In this document: in pieces, positions 43,926 to 51,825 of the stretch
Layout: every line of letters starts with the position of its first letter
Position numbering within the stretch: the first letter of the stretch is position 1
DNA from: Spirochaetes bacterium GWB1_60_80
GTDB taxonomy: Bacteria > Spirochaetota > Spirochaetia > Treponematales > UBA12059
DNA: 64,000 nucleotides
Reading direction: 5' to 3'
Assembly: GCA_001829185.1 (NCBI GenBank)
Contig: MIAR01000020.1
Location: 1 to 64,000, forward strand
Program-made: the position numbers and the translations under genes
Notes under the pieces: generated by a model
Told to the model about the DNA's origin: nothing
Databases searched by the model: none
The model's input: the letters and a program-made list of their open reading frames with translations, nothing else

Positions 43926-44418
43926 TTACGCGCCAAACAGGTCGATATCCGCCAACAAAGCCTCGGCGTCCTCGATAGCTTTCAGCCCGCCCGGGTATCG
44001 CCTGGGAGAGACAGTAGGGCTTGTCTTGAAAAAAATCAATGACTTTGGCGACCTCGAACGGTTTCCTGAGCAGGCCAATCGCCCCGGCCGCCAGAGAGCG
44101 CACCGCCAAAGGATCGGCGGTAAAGCCGGTAATCACGAACACCGTGCTGGATGGCTCGTTCTCGAACAAGGTTTCGGTAACTTCGGCGCAGTTCAGGCCG
44201 GGCCTGCGGATATCGACCGGCGCCAAATCCTAGCCGTTGGCCAACGCGCCGTTCAATCCCGGTCGGAAATCGGAAAAGACATCCACCTGGTGGCCTAAAT
44301 CCCCGAAAATCAGCTTGATGCCTTCGAGAACAAATTCTTCACTGTCGATTACCAGTATCTTTTTTATTACACAGCACCCCGGATTAAAGCGGCGAGCAAT
44401 ACGATGGACGGAAACCAT
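43926..44418 (-). pseudogene. Remnant of a response regulator receiver gene
   Basis: KKILVIDSEEFVLEGIKLIF and GHQVDVFSDF give the first half of a CheY-like receiver. A TAG at 44232-44230 interrupts the frame. The same frame resumes as LAPVDIRRPG (phospho-acceptor Asp), STVFVITGFTAD and AAGAIGLLRKPFEVAKVIDF (conserved Lys). Near 44010 a frameshift is needed to reach GLKAIEDAEALLADIDLFGA and its stop at 43926. Nonsense plus frameshift mark a pseudogene, though the receiver motifs are well preserved, so inactivation may be recent. Confidence 0.65.
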
Positions 44419-44627
44419 CTAGCCACAAGATACTCCAATCCACGGATAGTCAATTCTGTTAGTTAATCCCAAGGACAGGCGACCCAGCAACGCCGTTAGC
44501 GCCCCGTTCCTCTCTGCAACGACTTTTGGTGCAGGCGAGGATTATGACAAGGCGCGACCGCGCGGGAGGCGTGAAGGCGGGCTCTTGCCCGTCGAACGTC
44601 GCCCGCACGGCCGCAACGCCGTCAGAA

Positions 44628-44671
44628 CCCCGCCTGCTCCAAAAGCTAGCGCCCCGCCTGCTCCAAAAGCT
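44628..44671. repeat. 24-bp tandem duplication at the rsmA 3' end
   Basis: CCCCGCCTGCTCCAAAAGCT occurs at 44628-44647 and 44652-44671. On the coding (minus) strand this repeats codons for LLEQAG; the rsmA stop TAG falls between the two units, and the second unit continues in frame to a TGA. A small slippage duplication appears to have created the present stop. Confidence 0.85.
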
Positions 44672-45599
44672 GGAAGAGGCTGGCCAGTTGCTCGACCGAC
44701 AGCCGCTCCGCTCTGACATCCGGAGCCAGGCCGAGGGACTCAACCGCCGCGTCGAAGGCGGCTTCGGCGATGCCACTGGCTTTGAGGTTGTTGCGCAGGG
44801 TCTTGCGGCGGGCAGCGAAGGCGGAACGCGTGAAGCGTGTGAATTTCTTGTCACCAGCGCAGGACGGGGCGTCGGCTCGGAGCTCCATGGCCACCACGGA
44901 GCTGACGACGCGCGGCTGCGGCCAGAACATGCCGGCCGACAGGTCAAAGGCCTTGCGGACGCGATAGAGCGAATGGCAGAGCACGGTAAAGGAAGAGTAA
45001 TCCTTGTCGCCCGGCTTGGCGGTCATGCGCTCGGCCGCTTCCTTCTGGATAGTAAAGACCATACGCGGCGGCGTCAGGCCGCCTTCCAGCAGGGCGGCGA
45101 TCATGGCGCTGGCGACATTGTAGGGCAGGTTGCCGAAGATGCAGTCCGGAGCAGGCTGTTCGGCGCGGGCCCGGCGCCAGGTGGCCAGGAAGTCGCCCTC
45201 GTAGAGCCGGAAAGTGGGTAGGCTGCCGTAGACGTCGGTCAGGAAGCGCGCGAAACCGTGGTCGATCTCGAAAGCCGAGAGGTCGAGGCCGGCGTCGAGG
45301 GCCAGGGCTGTCATGGCGCCAAAACCGGGGCCGATTTCCCAGCAACGGGGCGGAGGCTGGTCACTGCCCGGCAAGGCCAGCAGCTTGAACAAGCGTTGAC
45401 GGGCGCCTTGGTTAACCAGGAAGTTCTGGCCGAAGCGCTTCTGCATGGCAAAGCCCATGCTTTCCAGGAGCACGGCCAGTTCCTTGGGTGAATTGTAATC
45501 GGGCCGGACGCCGGGTGGCAGGGCGCTGCCAGCCAGCAGATTGGCGGGCTGGGGGCCAGAGGGCTGAGGACTGATGTCTAACACGGTAATATCCGGCAT
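44646..45599 (-). CDS. rsmA: 16S rRNA (adenine-N6,N6)-dimethyltransferase
   Basis: 317 aa. KRFGQNFLVNQGARQRLF, SAM site WEIGPGFGAMT, and the catalytic FGNLPYNVAS motif identify RsmA/KsgA, which dimethylates A1518 and A1519 of 16S rRNA. The C-terminal domain ends LFQLLEQAGR. The start is uncertain: ATG 45599 gives a 45-residue N-terminal extension before RPDYNSPKELAVLLE, where relatives usually begin, and it lies 188 nt inside the end of comEC. No clear ribosome-binding site was seen. The 3' end carries a tandem duplication. Confidence 0.93.
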   Translation of the reverse strand: MPDITVLDISPQPSGPQPANLLAGSALPPGVRPDYNSPKELAVLLESMGFAMQKRFGQNFLVNQGARQRLFKLLALPGSDQPPPRCWEIGPGFGAMTALALDAGLDLSAFEIDHGFARFLTDVYGSLPTFRLYEGDFLATWRRARAEQPAPDCIFGNLPYNVASAMIAALLEGGLTPPRMVFTIQKEAAERMTAKPGDKDYSSFTVLCHSLYRVRKAFDLSAGMFWPQPRVVSSVVAMELRADAPSCAGDKKFTRFTRSAFAARRKTLRNNLKASGIAEAAFDAAVESLGLAPDVRAERLSVEQLASLFQLLEQAGR

Positions 45600-47193
45600 G
45601 GATGCCAGCATACAGTAGCAGGCCAGCCAGCGCAATAGTCGCCGCCAGCGCCCAACGACCGACGCCGGTAGCCGGTCGCAACGACGGCAGGGCGGCAGCT
45701 AGGTTGATCCAGGCCAGCAAGACATCGTGCAGCAACTTGCACAAAGGCGCGGTCAAGTCGGCGGCGACCGGCACAACAGCCACCAGGATGGTGGACAGGG
45801 CGCCAGCCCACAGCAATGCGGCCGTCAAGGGGCCGGCCACCGTCGAAGTGATTATGGAAAAGGGATTGAGGCTGCCCAGCGCCACCAACCCGAGCGGGGC
45901 GGTGGCGAAGAAGGCCGCCATGCCTAGCCCGGTAGCACCGGCCACAATCGGCGGCAGCCAGCGCTTCAGCCAGAGCGCAAAGCCGCCGGCATACAACGTA
46001 ATGCCGGCCACCGCCAGATACGACAGGATGAAGGACAAGCTGTGGACGCTATCCGGCGCGGCGGCCAGGCTGATGGCGAAGGCGCCGCAGAGGTAGACAT
46101 ACTGCGGTTGCGGCCGGTCCAGCTCCTTGGCCAGGCTGGCCAAGCCGAACATCAGACCGGCTCGCAGCACGGACGGCCCGGCGCCGACCAGCCAAACGTA
46201 GACGGCGATTAACAGGCAACTGGCATAGTTACCGACACGCTTGCCGAGCAACGGCGTCAGTAGACAGCCCAGCATCAGGGTCAAGACGCCCAGATGCTGG
46301 CCGGACAGGGCCAGAATATGGGCGCAGCCGGCGGCTTGGAAGCGGCGGGCGACTGCCGAGTCGAGCTGGTCGCGGACACCGACCAACAGCGCCTCCAGCA
46401 GAGGCGCGGCCTCGGCGCCGCCAGCCCGGGCCAGCAAGCCAAGCAGGTCCTGGCGCGCGGAAAAGCGCAGCGTCTCCAGCCCGGCGGCCGGCGGCTCGAC
46501 TAGTAGCTGATCGCGATCGGCGAATACCAGACCTGGCGGCCCGGTCAGCGCATTTTCACCCACGCGGGCCGGCGACAAGCCGGCCCGCACCAGGAAGGCG
46601 CTGCCCACCGGCCAAGGCAGCCCGCCACGGACGCAGAGCAGCACCGGGCCGCCGGCCGTGGCTTGAGCGCCATCAGCCGCCGCCACCGAACCTAGTTGCA
46701 AGGGATAAGCGCGCAGGCCGCTGGCCGTAATGCGGCTGTCACTGGCCAACCTTGCCCGGAAAGACATGACGCTGACTGGCGGCAGGCCCCAGGCCAGGCG
46801 CTTGGCCCGCGCCGCGATGCCCGCCCGAGCCCCGGTTCCAGACAGCAGGCCAAGGGCCAGCACCAGCCACAGGCCGCGCCGGGCGGCCAGCCAGGCCAGT
46901 CGCGGCCGCGGTCGCGCACCACGAGGTCGCCAGGCTGGTCCCCAGCCGGGGCCACAGCCGTCCCTCGCCCTCGACCGGGCCGACCGGGCCGACCGGGCCG
47001 ACCAGGGCTTGGACAGGCGCCGACGCCGCGCCACCACCAGCCAGGGCAAACAGGCCAAGGCCAGCAAGCCAGCGGCGGCCAGGACGGCGGCGACCCGAAA
47101 CCCGCCCCCAGCCGGCAGGTAGACCGGCAGGGCGGCGGCCAAGCAGCCGGGCAGCAGCCAATGCGGCCGCGCAGACTTCGTCGTCAGGTTCAT
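45412..47193 (-). CDS. comEC: ComEC/Rec2-family competence membrane protein
   Basis: 593 aa. Multiple hydrophobic helices; the ComEC signature CAHILALSGQHLGVLTLMLG (around 315) and a competence domain SVLRAGLMFGLASLAKELDR are present. No metallo-beta-lactamase domain follows, as in other short ComEC proteins. It would form the inner-membrane DNA channel for uptake. The last ~60 residues after LLLYAGIHAGYY overlap rsmA, are basic and look non-native, so the 3' end may have been altered by a frameshift. ATG 47193 directly follows a T8 tract of a terminator hairpin and lacks a ribosome-binding site. Confidence 0.85.
   Translation of the reverse strand: MNLTTKSARPHWLLPGCLAAALPVYLPAGGGFRVAAVLAAAGLLALACLPWLVVARRRRLSKPWSARSARSARSRARDGCGPGWGPAWRPRGARPRPRLAWLAARRGLWLVLALGLLSGTGARAGIAARAKRLAWGLPPVSVMSFRARLASDSRITASGLRAYPLQLGSVAAADGAQATAGGPVLLCVRGGLPWPVGSAFLVRAGLSPARVGENALTGPPGLVFADRDQLLVEPPAAGLETLRFSARQDLLGLLARAGGAEAAPLLEALLVGVRDQLDSAVARRFQAAGCAHILALSGQHLGVLTLMLGCLLTPLLGKRVGNYASCLLIAVYVWLVGAGPSVLRAGLMFGLASLAKELDRPQPQYVYLCGAFAISLAAAPDSVHSLSFILSYLAVAGITLYAGGFALWLKRWLPPIVAGATGLGMAAFFATAPLGLVALGSLNPFSIITSTVAGPLTAALLWAGALSTILVAVVPVAADLTAPLCKLLHDVLLAWINLAAALPSLRPATGVGRWALAATIALAGLLLYAGIHAGYYRVRHQSSALWPPARQSAGWQRPATRRPARLQFTQGTGRAPGKHGLCHAEALRPELPG
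46973..47003. repeat. Short 9-bp tandem repeat in comEC
   Basis: GACCGGGCC is repeated three times in a row (46973-46999) followed by a partial GACC. In the comEC frame it encodes a SAR/RSA repeat in the linker between hydrophobic segments. A slippage-prone but in-frame unit. Confidence 0.8.
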
Positions 47194-47225
47194 AAAAAAA
47201 AGACGCCGCGAAAATAAGCGGCGTC
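47194..47225 (-). terminator. Terminator hairpin abutting the comEC start codon
   Basis: GACGCCGC/GCGGCGTC is a perfect 8-bp stem (47202-47209 with 47218-47225) and 8-nt loop, followed on the minus strand by eight T (47201-47194). The ATG of comEC comes immediately after the T tract. It ends the HEAT-protein transcript and could act as an attenuator for comEC. Confidence 0.85.
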
Positions 47226-47258
47226 GGCACAATCGGGGATACGAGCGCTGAACTAGAT

Positions 47259-48443
47259 TTACCAGCGCAATTTCTGCAACGCGTCGCGGGCGGCCCGCTT
47301 GATGGTTTCCGAGTACTGTAAATAACCGACGTACAGCAGATAATCGAAGGCCGCCTTGTCGCCCAGGTTACCGAGGTTATTGATAACCGCCAGGACGATC
47401 TGCTCGTCGTAAGTCTTGCTGCCCTGCTCGGTTTCGGTGTTGATCAGCTGCAGGTAGATGGCCAGGGCCTGGGCGGCTTCGGCCGTGCCCATGGCGCCCA
47501 GCAAAGCGACGGCCTCGAGGAAGTCGGACTTGGTAATCTGATTGCGGTTGAACCTGGTCTGGAAATCGTAGAAATGACGCACGGCGATGGTGGAGGCGCG
47601 CTGCCAGCCGAGTCTGGTAAGTTCGCGGGCGGCCAGCACCGCCAGGCCGCTCAGGGCCTGCTGGTCGGCATTGGAAGCCGGTTGGGTGGTCACGCTGACT
47701 AGCAAGGCGGCCTCGGCCAAGGCGCCACGCTGCTCGGCCGGCAAGGCATCGCCGGACAGGCCGACCTGCAGGGCGGACAGCTTAGTGGCGACCGGCTCGT
47801 CCTGGATGACGCCGGTGAGGTAGTTGCCGAAATCGCCATCCAGGTTGGCCATGGCGGCGACGGCCGAAGCTGAAATGCCCCGGCTGTAACCGGCGATGAA
47901 GGCCGAGAACAAAACCCGGAAGGAACTGGCGTCGCCAAGCTGGCCGATGGTGAAAATCAAGGCATCAAGCACCTGATTGTCGGCTGGCACGCCGGAACTA
48001 AACAGGGAATTCTGAGTGTCCAGCACATTGTTCAACTCGGCCAACAAGGGCTTGTTGCCCGCGCCCAGCTCGGACAGGGCTTGCAGCACCGGCACCCGCA
48101 CCGCCGTTTCACGGTAGGACTTGAACAGGTTCATCAATAGCCCGGCGGCCGAACTTTGCTGAAACTGGCGCAGCATGTTCACCGACAGAATAGAAATATC
48201 GCGCAGCAGCACGTCGGTCTGCAGCAAGGAAGCATTGTCGAGCACGAACTGCAGGGCCGTCTCATAGAGCGGCCCCATGTTCTGGAAGGCTGCGGCTTCC
48301 TGGAGCAAGTCGAGCTTGGTGGCCAAGCTGGCTCTGGCAAAATTGCGGCGGTAGGATTCTACCAGGACGGTCGGGTCTTGCGCCCACAGCGTGGCGGACA
48401 GCGCCAGCAAGCAGACTAGACCAATCATTCTCACCTTTGTCAT
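47259..48443 (-). CDS. Exported HEAT-repeat-like protein
   Basis: 394 aa. Signal peptide (MIGLVCLLALSATLWAQ region, cleavage near 21) and an all-helical mature part with HEAT/ARM-like units (LFKSYRETAVRVPVLQALSE; LDALIFTIGQLGDASSFRVL; LGNLGDKAAFDYLLYVGYL; IKRAARDALQKLRW). Similar proteins are common in spirochaetes and have no assigned function; a periplasmic scaffold is likely. GGGAGG lies 5 nt before ATG 48443. It ends 33 bp before a terminator. Confidence 0.8.
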   Translation of the reverse strand: MTKVRMIGLVCLLALSATLWAQDPTVLVESYRRNFARASLATKLDLLQEAAAFQNMGPLYETALQFVLDNASLLQTDVLLRDISILSVNMLRQFQQSSAAGLLMNLFKSYRETAVRVPVLQALSELGAGNKPLLAELNNVLDTQNSLFSSGVPADNQVLDALIFTIGQLGDASSFRVLFSAFIAGYSRGISASAVAAMANLDGDFGNYLTGVIQDEPVATKLSALQVGLSGDALPAEQRGALAEAALLVSVTTQPASNADQQALSGLAVLAARELTRLGWQRASTIAVRHFYDFQTRFNRNQITKSDFLEAVALLGAMGTAEAAQALAIYLQLINTETEQGSKTYDEQIVLAVINNLGNLGDKAAFDYLLYVGYLQYSETIKRAARDALQKLRW

Positions 48444-48483
48444 CAAAACCTCCCGAGCCGCCGTTGTATTGCAGATTATAGCG

Positions 48484-49527
48484 CTATTTGCTGTAAAAAA
48501 CCGTCTCGTCGAAGACCGCGCCGTTAGAGGAACGCTGCTCCCTGGTATTATAAACGTGGGAGCGGATGAGGTTACGCATGCGCGGGCTGGGCTGCATGGC
48601 CTGGATATGCAGCTGTGACTGATTCTTGGCGGCCTGATATTCCGATCCCTTGACCACGCCGGACAGCACGATCTGGTCGTCGTCCAGCCAGACCTGGATT
48701 TTTACCTGCATGCCGACCTTGGCCTTGCCGCCGATCAGGATGGCGGCGCCGTCTTCCGATATATCCTGCACGATGCACTTCATGCCGGGCACGCGCTCCG
48801 GTTTCTCGTAGGCGCCGTACAAATGCTTAAGCAGGTAGAGGTAGGCTGGCAACTGCGAGCGCACCCGCAAGGATTTGCGTTTCTGGGTTCGGAAAAGCGA
48901 ATCGGAATGGCCCAATTGCAGCACCGGGATGTTGCGGACACGTAACTCTTCCAGGATGTAAGTATCGAACACGTAGCCGGCATCGTCCTGTCGCCAGAAA
49001 TAGACCGACACTTGGTGGCCCTTCCAGACGAAGTTGGCTGGCAGGCGGCTGCCGGACGGCAGGGTGATGATGATACAGCGATCGGTGTTTTCCATAACGG
49101 TGGCGTGCATGACGCCGAGGACCGGCAGCAGTATCTTGACGCGCTGGTTCATGCGGATCATGCGGCTAGAACGGATGCCGAGGTGGTATTTTGGCTGCTC
49201 GAATTCCAACTTCTTACGGAAATCGTAGAGTTTTTCCATGAACAGAACCGTGTCGCGCTTTTTGTCGACGCCGTCCTTGCGGTACTGCTGGGTGAGTGAA
49301 CGAATAACCGTATCCAGCTCGCGGATCGACCAGAACACGTTAGTTGGATCATCGCATTCGGCCAAGGCAGCGGTGCGCTTGATAAGATTGGCTTCGGGAA
49401 CGCTAAAACCGACTTCCTTGGCGCGGGCGTAAAATTCAATCGGCGAATAACGGCGGTTGCCGCGTAAGAATAAACTTAGGGCTATCAGGATGAGAATCAA
49501 TATTATGATCGGAAAAATCAACAACAT
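48484..49527 (-). CDS. Membrane-anchored PilZ (c-di-GMP-binding) protein
   Basis: 347 aa. One N-terminal transmembrane helix (LLIFPIIILILILIALSLFL, residues 2-21). A helical segment and a YcgR-N-like beta-domain (about 115-215) follow, then PilZ with RTQKRKSLRVRS (the RxxxR element) and DISEDGAAILIGG (the D/NxSxxG element). It should bind c-di-GMP and may regulate motility or envelope processes, as YcgR-like proteins do. The only visible producer of c-di-GMP in the window is the GGDEF protein at 3762-5042. The gene diverges from a CPBP protease gene across only 15 bp. Confidence 0.9.
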   Translation of the reverse strand: MLLIFPIIILILILIALSLFLRGNRRYSPIEFYARAKEVGFSVPEANLIKRTAALAECDDPTNVFWSIRELDTVIRSLTQQYRKDGVDKKRDTVLFMEKLYDFRKKLEFEQPKYHLGIRSSRMIRMNQRVKILLPVLGVMHATVMENTDRCIIITLPSGSRLPANFVWKGHQVSVYFWRQDDAGYVFDTYILEELRVRNIPVLQLGHSDSLFRTQKRKSLRVRSQLPAYLYLLKHLYGAYEKPERVPGMKCIVQDISEDGAAILIGGKAKVGMQVKIQVWLDDDQIVLSGVVKGSEYQAAKNQSQLHIQAMQPSPRMRNLIRSHVYNTREQRSSNGAVFDETVFYSK

Positions 49528-49529
49528 GA

Positions 49530-49541
49530 TATACTAGTATA
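49530..49541. promoter_or_regulatory. Palindromic bidirectional -10 element
   Basis: TATACTAGTATA is a perfect 12-bp palindrome filling a 15-bp gap between two divergent start codons (49527 minus, 49543 plus). It gives TATACT on both strands, 8 nt before the PilZ ATG and 7 nt before the CPBP ATG. On the minus strand GTGACT (49564-49559) lies 17 nt upstream as a -35 box inside the CPBP gene; the plus-strand -35 box is weak. Both mRNAs would be leaderless. Confidence 0.6.
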
Positions 49542-49542
49542 C

Positions 49543-50259
49543 ATGGAAAGCCCGATTAAGTCACGCTCCATGAAGCTGGCTGGCCTGACGGCCGTGGCTC
49601 TGGCCTGTCTGGCGCTCGGCCGCCTGCCACCGCTGCTCAGCGGCAGCTCCAGCCTGCAGGGTCGGCCGGCGGCCGGCTACCTGGCGCTAACGGCGCTAGT
49701 GGCCGCCGGCCAAGTGCTGCTGCTGGTCTGGGCCAGTCGCCGTCTGGACTTGCCGCCGACCGGGGACCTGGCCGGACGACAGACCGCAGTCTGGTGGCGG
49801 CCGCTGGCGGCTTTGGCCGTGTTCATCGTCATGGGCCTACTCCAGGCTAGCCTGACCGGCTTAGGCGGTGCCAGCCAGGCGGCCGCGTCGCCCCTGGTCA
49901 GCTCGGGCAGCCGGAGCCCGGCCTGGATCGTGGCCGCCGCTCTTTTTGCCATTGGCATCGGCTGCCAGGAAGAACTGCTGTACCGCCGCTTCCTAGCGGA
50001 CGGCTTGGACAGCTGCCTGGCCGACGCCACCAACGATGGCGACCCAGCTGGCGGCGCCACCCGCTCCCGGCTGAAGGCCGAACTGGCCAGCAGCCTGCTG
50101 TTCGGTTTCGGCCACCTCTACCAGGGCTGGTCCGGCGGCCTGGCCGCCTTCGTGGCCGGCTGGCTGCTTTGCCGCTTGTATCGCCGGGGTCGGGACTGGC
50201 CCAGCCTGGCCCTGGGCCACGCCGCCTGGGACTTCTTCGTGTTGATGATGCGCGCCTGA
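49543..50259 (+). CDS. CPBP-family intramembrane metalloprotease
   Basis: 238 aa, six or more hydrophobic helices. The Abi/CAAX-protease motifs are intact: CQEELLYRRF (EExxxR), LLFGFGHLYQG (FxxxH) and LGHAAWDF (HxxxD). Family members cleave prenylated or other membrane substrates; some take part in bacteriocin self-immunity. No bacteriocin-like gene is adjacent, so the substrate is unknown. Divergent from the PilZ gene; start ATG lacks a ribosome-binding site and follows a TATACT box by 7 nt. Confidence 0.9.
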   Translation: MESPIKSRSMKLAGLTAVALACLALGRLPPLLSGSSSLQGRPAAGYLALTALVAAGQVLLLVWASRRLDLPPTGDLAGRQTAVWWRPLAALAVFIVMGLLQASLTGLGGASQAAASPLVSSGSRSPAWIVAAALFAIGIGCQEELLYRRFLADGLDSCLADATNDGDPAGGATRSRLKAELASSLLFGFGHLYQGWSGGLAAFVAGWLLCRLYRRGRDWPSLALGHAAWDFFVLMMRA

Positions 50260-50369
50260 ACGGCCGACAGCACGCCTAGTCACTTGGCCGCCTTTACAAA
50301 AGGCTAGTAATGCGCTATCAGTATTATTGAATGCCGCCAGCCATTCAGGCTGCTGTCCGGGAGGATCTG

Positions 50370-51386
50370 ATGAAAAAAACTTTGTTTAGGATGCTGCCGC
50401 TAGCCGCACTGGCCGCCATGAGCCTGTACCTGCTGCCAGCCCAATCCAGCGCCAACCCCAGCACCGCGCCGGTCGCCGCGACCAGCGCCAGCCTGACGCC
50501 GATCCTCGACACGATGGCCGCCAACTACTATCTGAGCAACCTGCGCGCCGCCCTCGGCAGCTTTACCTGGGAATACAGCAACTTGCCCACACCCTTCGCC
50601 CGCTGGCTGGAAGAGCAGCTGCAGGCCGCCGTTACCATGAACAGCCGCCTGCAGCTAGTCAACCGCAACGCCGGCGCCGCCATGGACCCGGCCTTCCGCG
50701 CCGAATACGAGGCCTTTTTCCGCGAGACCGAAACCGGCGCTTTGTTGCACGGCCGCTATTTCCTGGAGGCCGACAACGTCCGCGTCCGACTGGAACTGAC
50801 CGACCTAGGCTCGGGCACCCAAATCGCGGCTCGGGACTGGCTATGGCCGCAGGCCCAAGTGCCCGGCTACGCCAGCGTGGCGCCGGCCCCAGCCGCCCGC
50901 GAGCGGGCCCAGGAACTGGCCAGGCTGGGCATCAACAGCGGCGGCTTGACCGTGTCTTTGTCCACCAGCCGGGGTTCGGGCGCGGCCTATCGCGTCGGCG
51001 AACAACTCGAAGTGCTGCTGACCGTCAGCCGCGACGCCTACGTGCGCCTCTACCACATCGATTCCGCCGGCCAGATCCAGCTTATTTGGCCGAATCGTTT
51101 CCACGGCGGCAACGGCCTGGTACGCGCCGGCCAGACCATACGCCTGCCTGACGCATCGCGTCAGTTCAGCTTCAACTTAGTGCCACCCTACGGCACGGAG
51201 TTCCTCAAGGCGGTGGCCAGCAGCCTGCCCTTCGTTGACGCGGTCGGGGACTTCGCCGACCTGGGCAGCGACAGCCGCCAGGTAATCAGCCGCGGCCTCC
51301 AGGTGGCCGGAACCGCCGCCAGCGCCACGGCCAGCGCCGCGCCGGAAATGGCCGAGAGCCTGGCCTCCTACTACATCGGCCCCTGA
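50370..51386 (+). CDS. Exported DUF4384 protein
   Basis: 338 aa. Signal peptide (MLPLAALAAMSLYLLPAQS). The first half has a FlgO/CsgG-like region (LEEQLQAAVTMNSRLQLVNR, LLHGRYFLEADNVRVRLEL). The second half is DUF4384: GAAYRVGEQLEVLLTVSRDA, YVRLYHIDSAGQIQLIWPN, TIRLPD and PPYGTEFLKAVASS. The family is periplasmic or surface-associated and of unknown biochemical role, often with CsgG-type proteins; a decayed CsgG-like gene lies at 13472-15143. GGAGG lies 5 nt before ATG 50370. Confidence 0.82.
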   Translation: MKKTLFRMLPLAALAAMSLYLLPAQSSANPSTAPVAATSASLTPILDTMAANYYLSNLRAALGSFTWEYSNLPTPFARWLEEQLQAAVTMNSRLQLVNRNAGAAMDPAFRAEYEAFFRETETGALLHGRYFLEADNVRVRLELTDLGSGTQIAARDWLWPQAQVPGYASVAPAPAARERAQELARLGINSGGLTVSLSTSRGSGAAYRVGEQLEVLLTVSRDAYVRLYHIDSAGQIQLIWPNRFHGGNGLVRAGQTIRLPDASRQFSFNLVPPYGTEFLKAVASSLPFVDAVGDFADLGSDSRQVISRGLQVAGTAASATASAAPEMAESLASYYIGP

Positions 51387-51412
51387 CCCGGCCGGGAATC
51401 GGCGGCCAGCCC

Positions 51413-51441
51413 GTGACAGGCTGGTGGCTTTCCGCTATGAT
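51413..51441 (+). promoter_or_regulatory. Promoter of the gene pair at 51448
   Basis: GTGACA (51413-51418), 17-nt spacer and TATGAT (51436-51441). The -10 box ends 6 nt before ATG 51448. Near-consensus with probable leaderless transcript. Confidence 0.68.
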
Positions 51442-51447
51442 AAAGCC

Positions 51448-51825
51448 ATGCTACCACAAGAAAAACTGAAGCGCGACCTTAACGAATGGTTTCGCCATAA
51501 TTATCAGACGCCAAACTCCAAGGATTTTGACGCCTTGCGCAGCCTCTTCACCCGCGCCGTCCGGCCCTTGCCGGAAAACACCGCCAACGGGTTCTTCAGC
51601 ACCTTCCTGTCCCGCTACCAGGCCGATGGCCAGCCGGCCAGGAGTGCGGCCATCGACTGGCTGGGCGGCGTCGGCTCCCTTTTACTCGCCGATTACGACG
51701 GCACCGCCTTTAGCCGCCAGGATTGGACGGAAATCCGCGATCTGGTGACCAGCGACGCCGGCGACCTCGATCTGGATCTCCTGACCTACATCCTGAGCCA
51801 GGTGATGGAACATGGCGGCATCTGA
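51448..51825 (+). CDS. Small conserved-looking protein of unknown function
   Basis: 125 aa, soluble, mildly acidic, largely helical (KRDLNEWFRHNYQTPNSKDF; FDALRSLFTRAVRPLPENTA; WTEIRDLVTSDAGDLDLDLL). No family recognised. Its 3' end overlaps the methyltransferase start by 14 bp, so translation is probably coupled and the two may be functional partners. ATG 51448 is preferred over GTG 51424 because the promoter -10 box covers the region between them. Confidence 0.7.
   Translation: MLPQEKLKRDLNEWFRHNYQTPNSKDFDALRSLFTRAVRPLPENTANGFFSTFLSRYQADGQPARSAAIDWLGGVGSLLLADYDGTAFSRQDWTEIRDLVTSDAGDLDLDLLTYILSQVMEHGGI

Noticed and set aside
44459-44947. 162-codon frame at the 3' side of rsmA
   Set aside because: Basic, Ser/Arg-rich shadow of rsmA on the same strand, without initiation signals.
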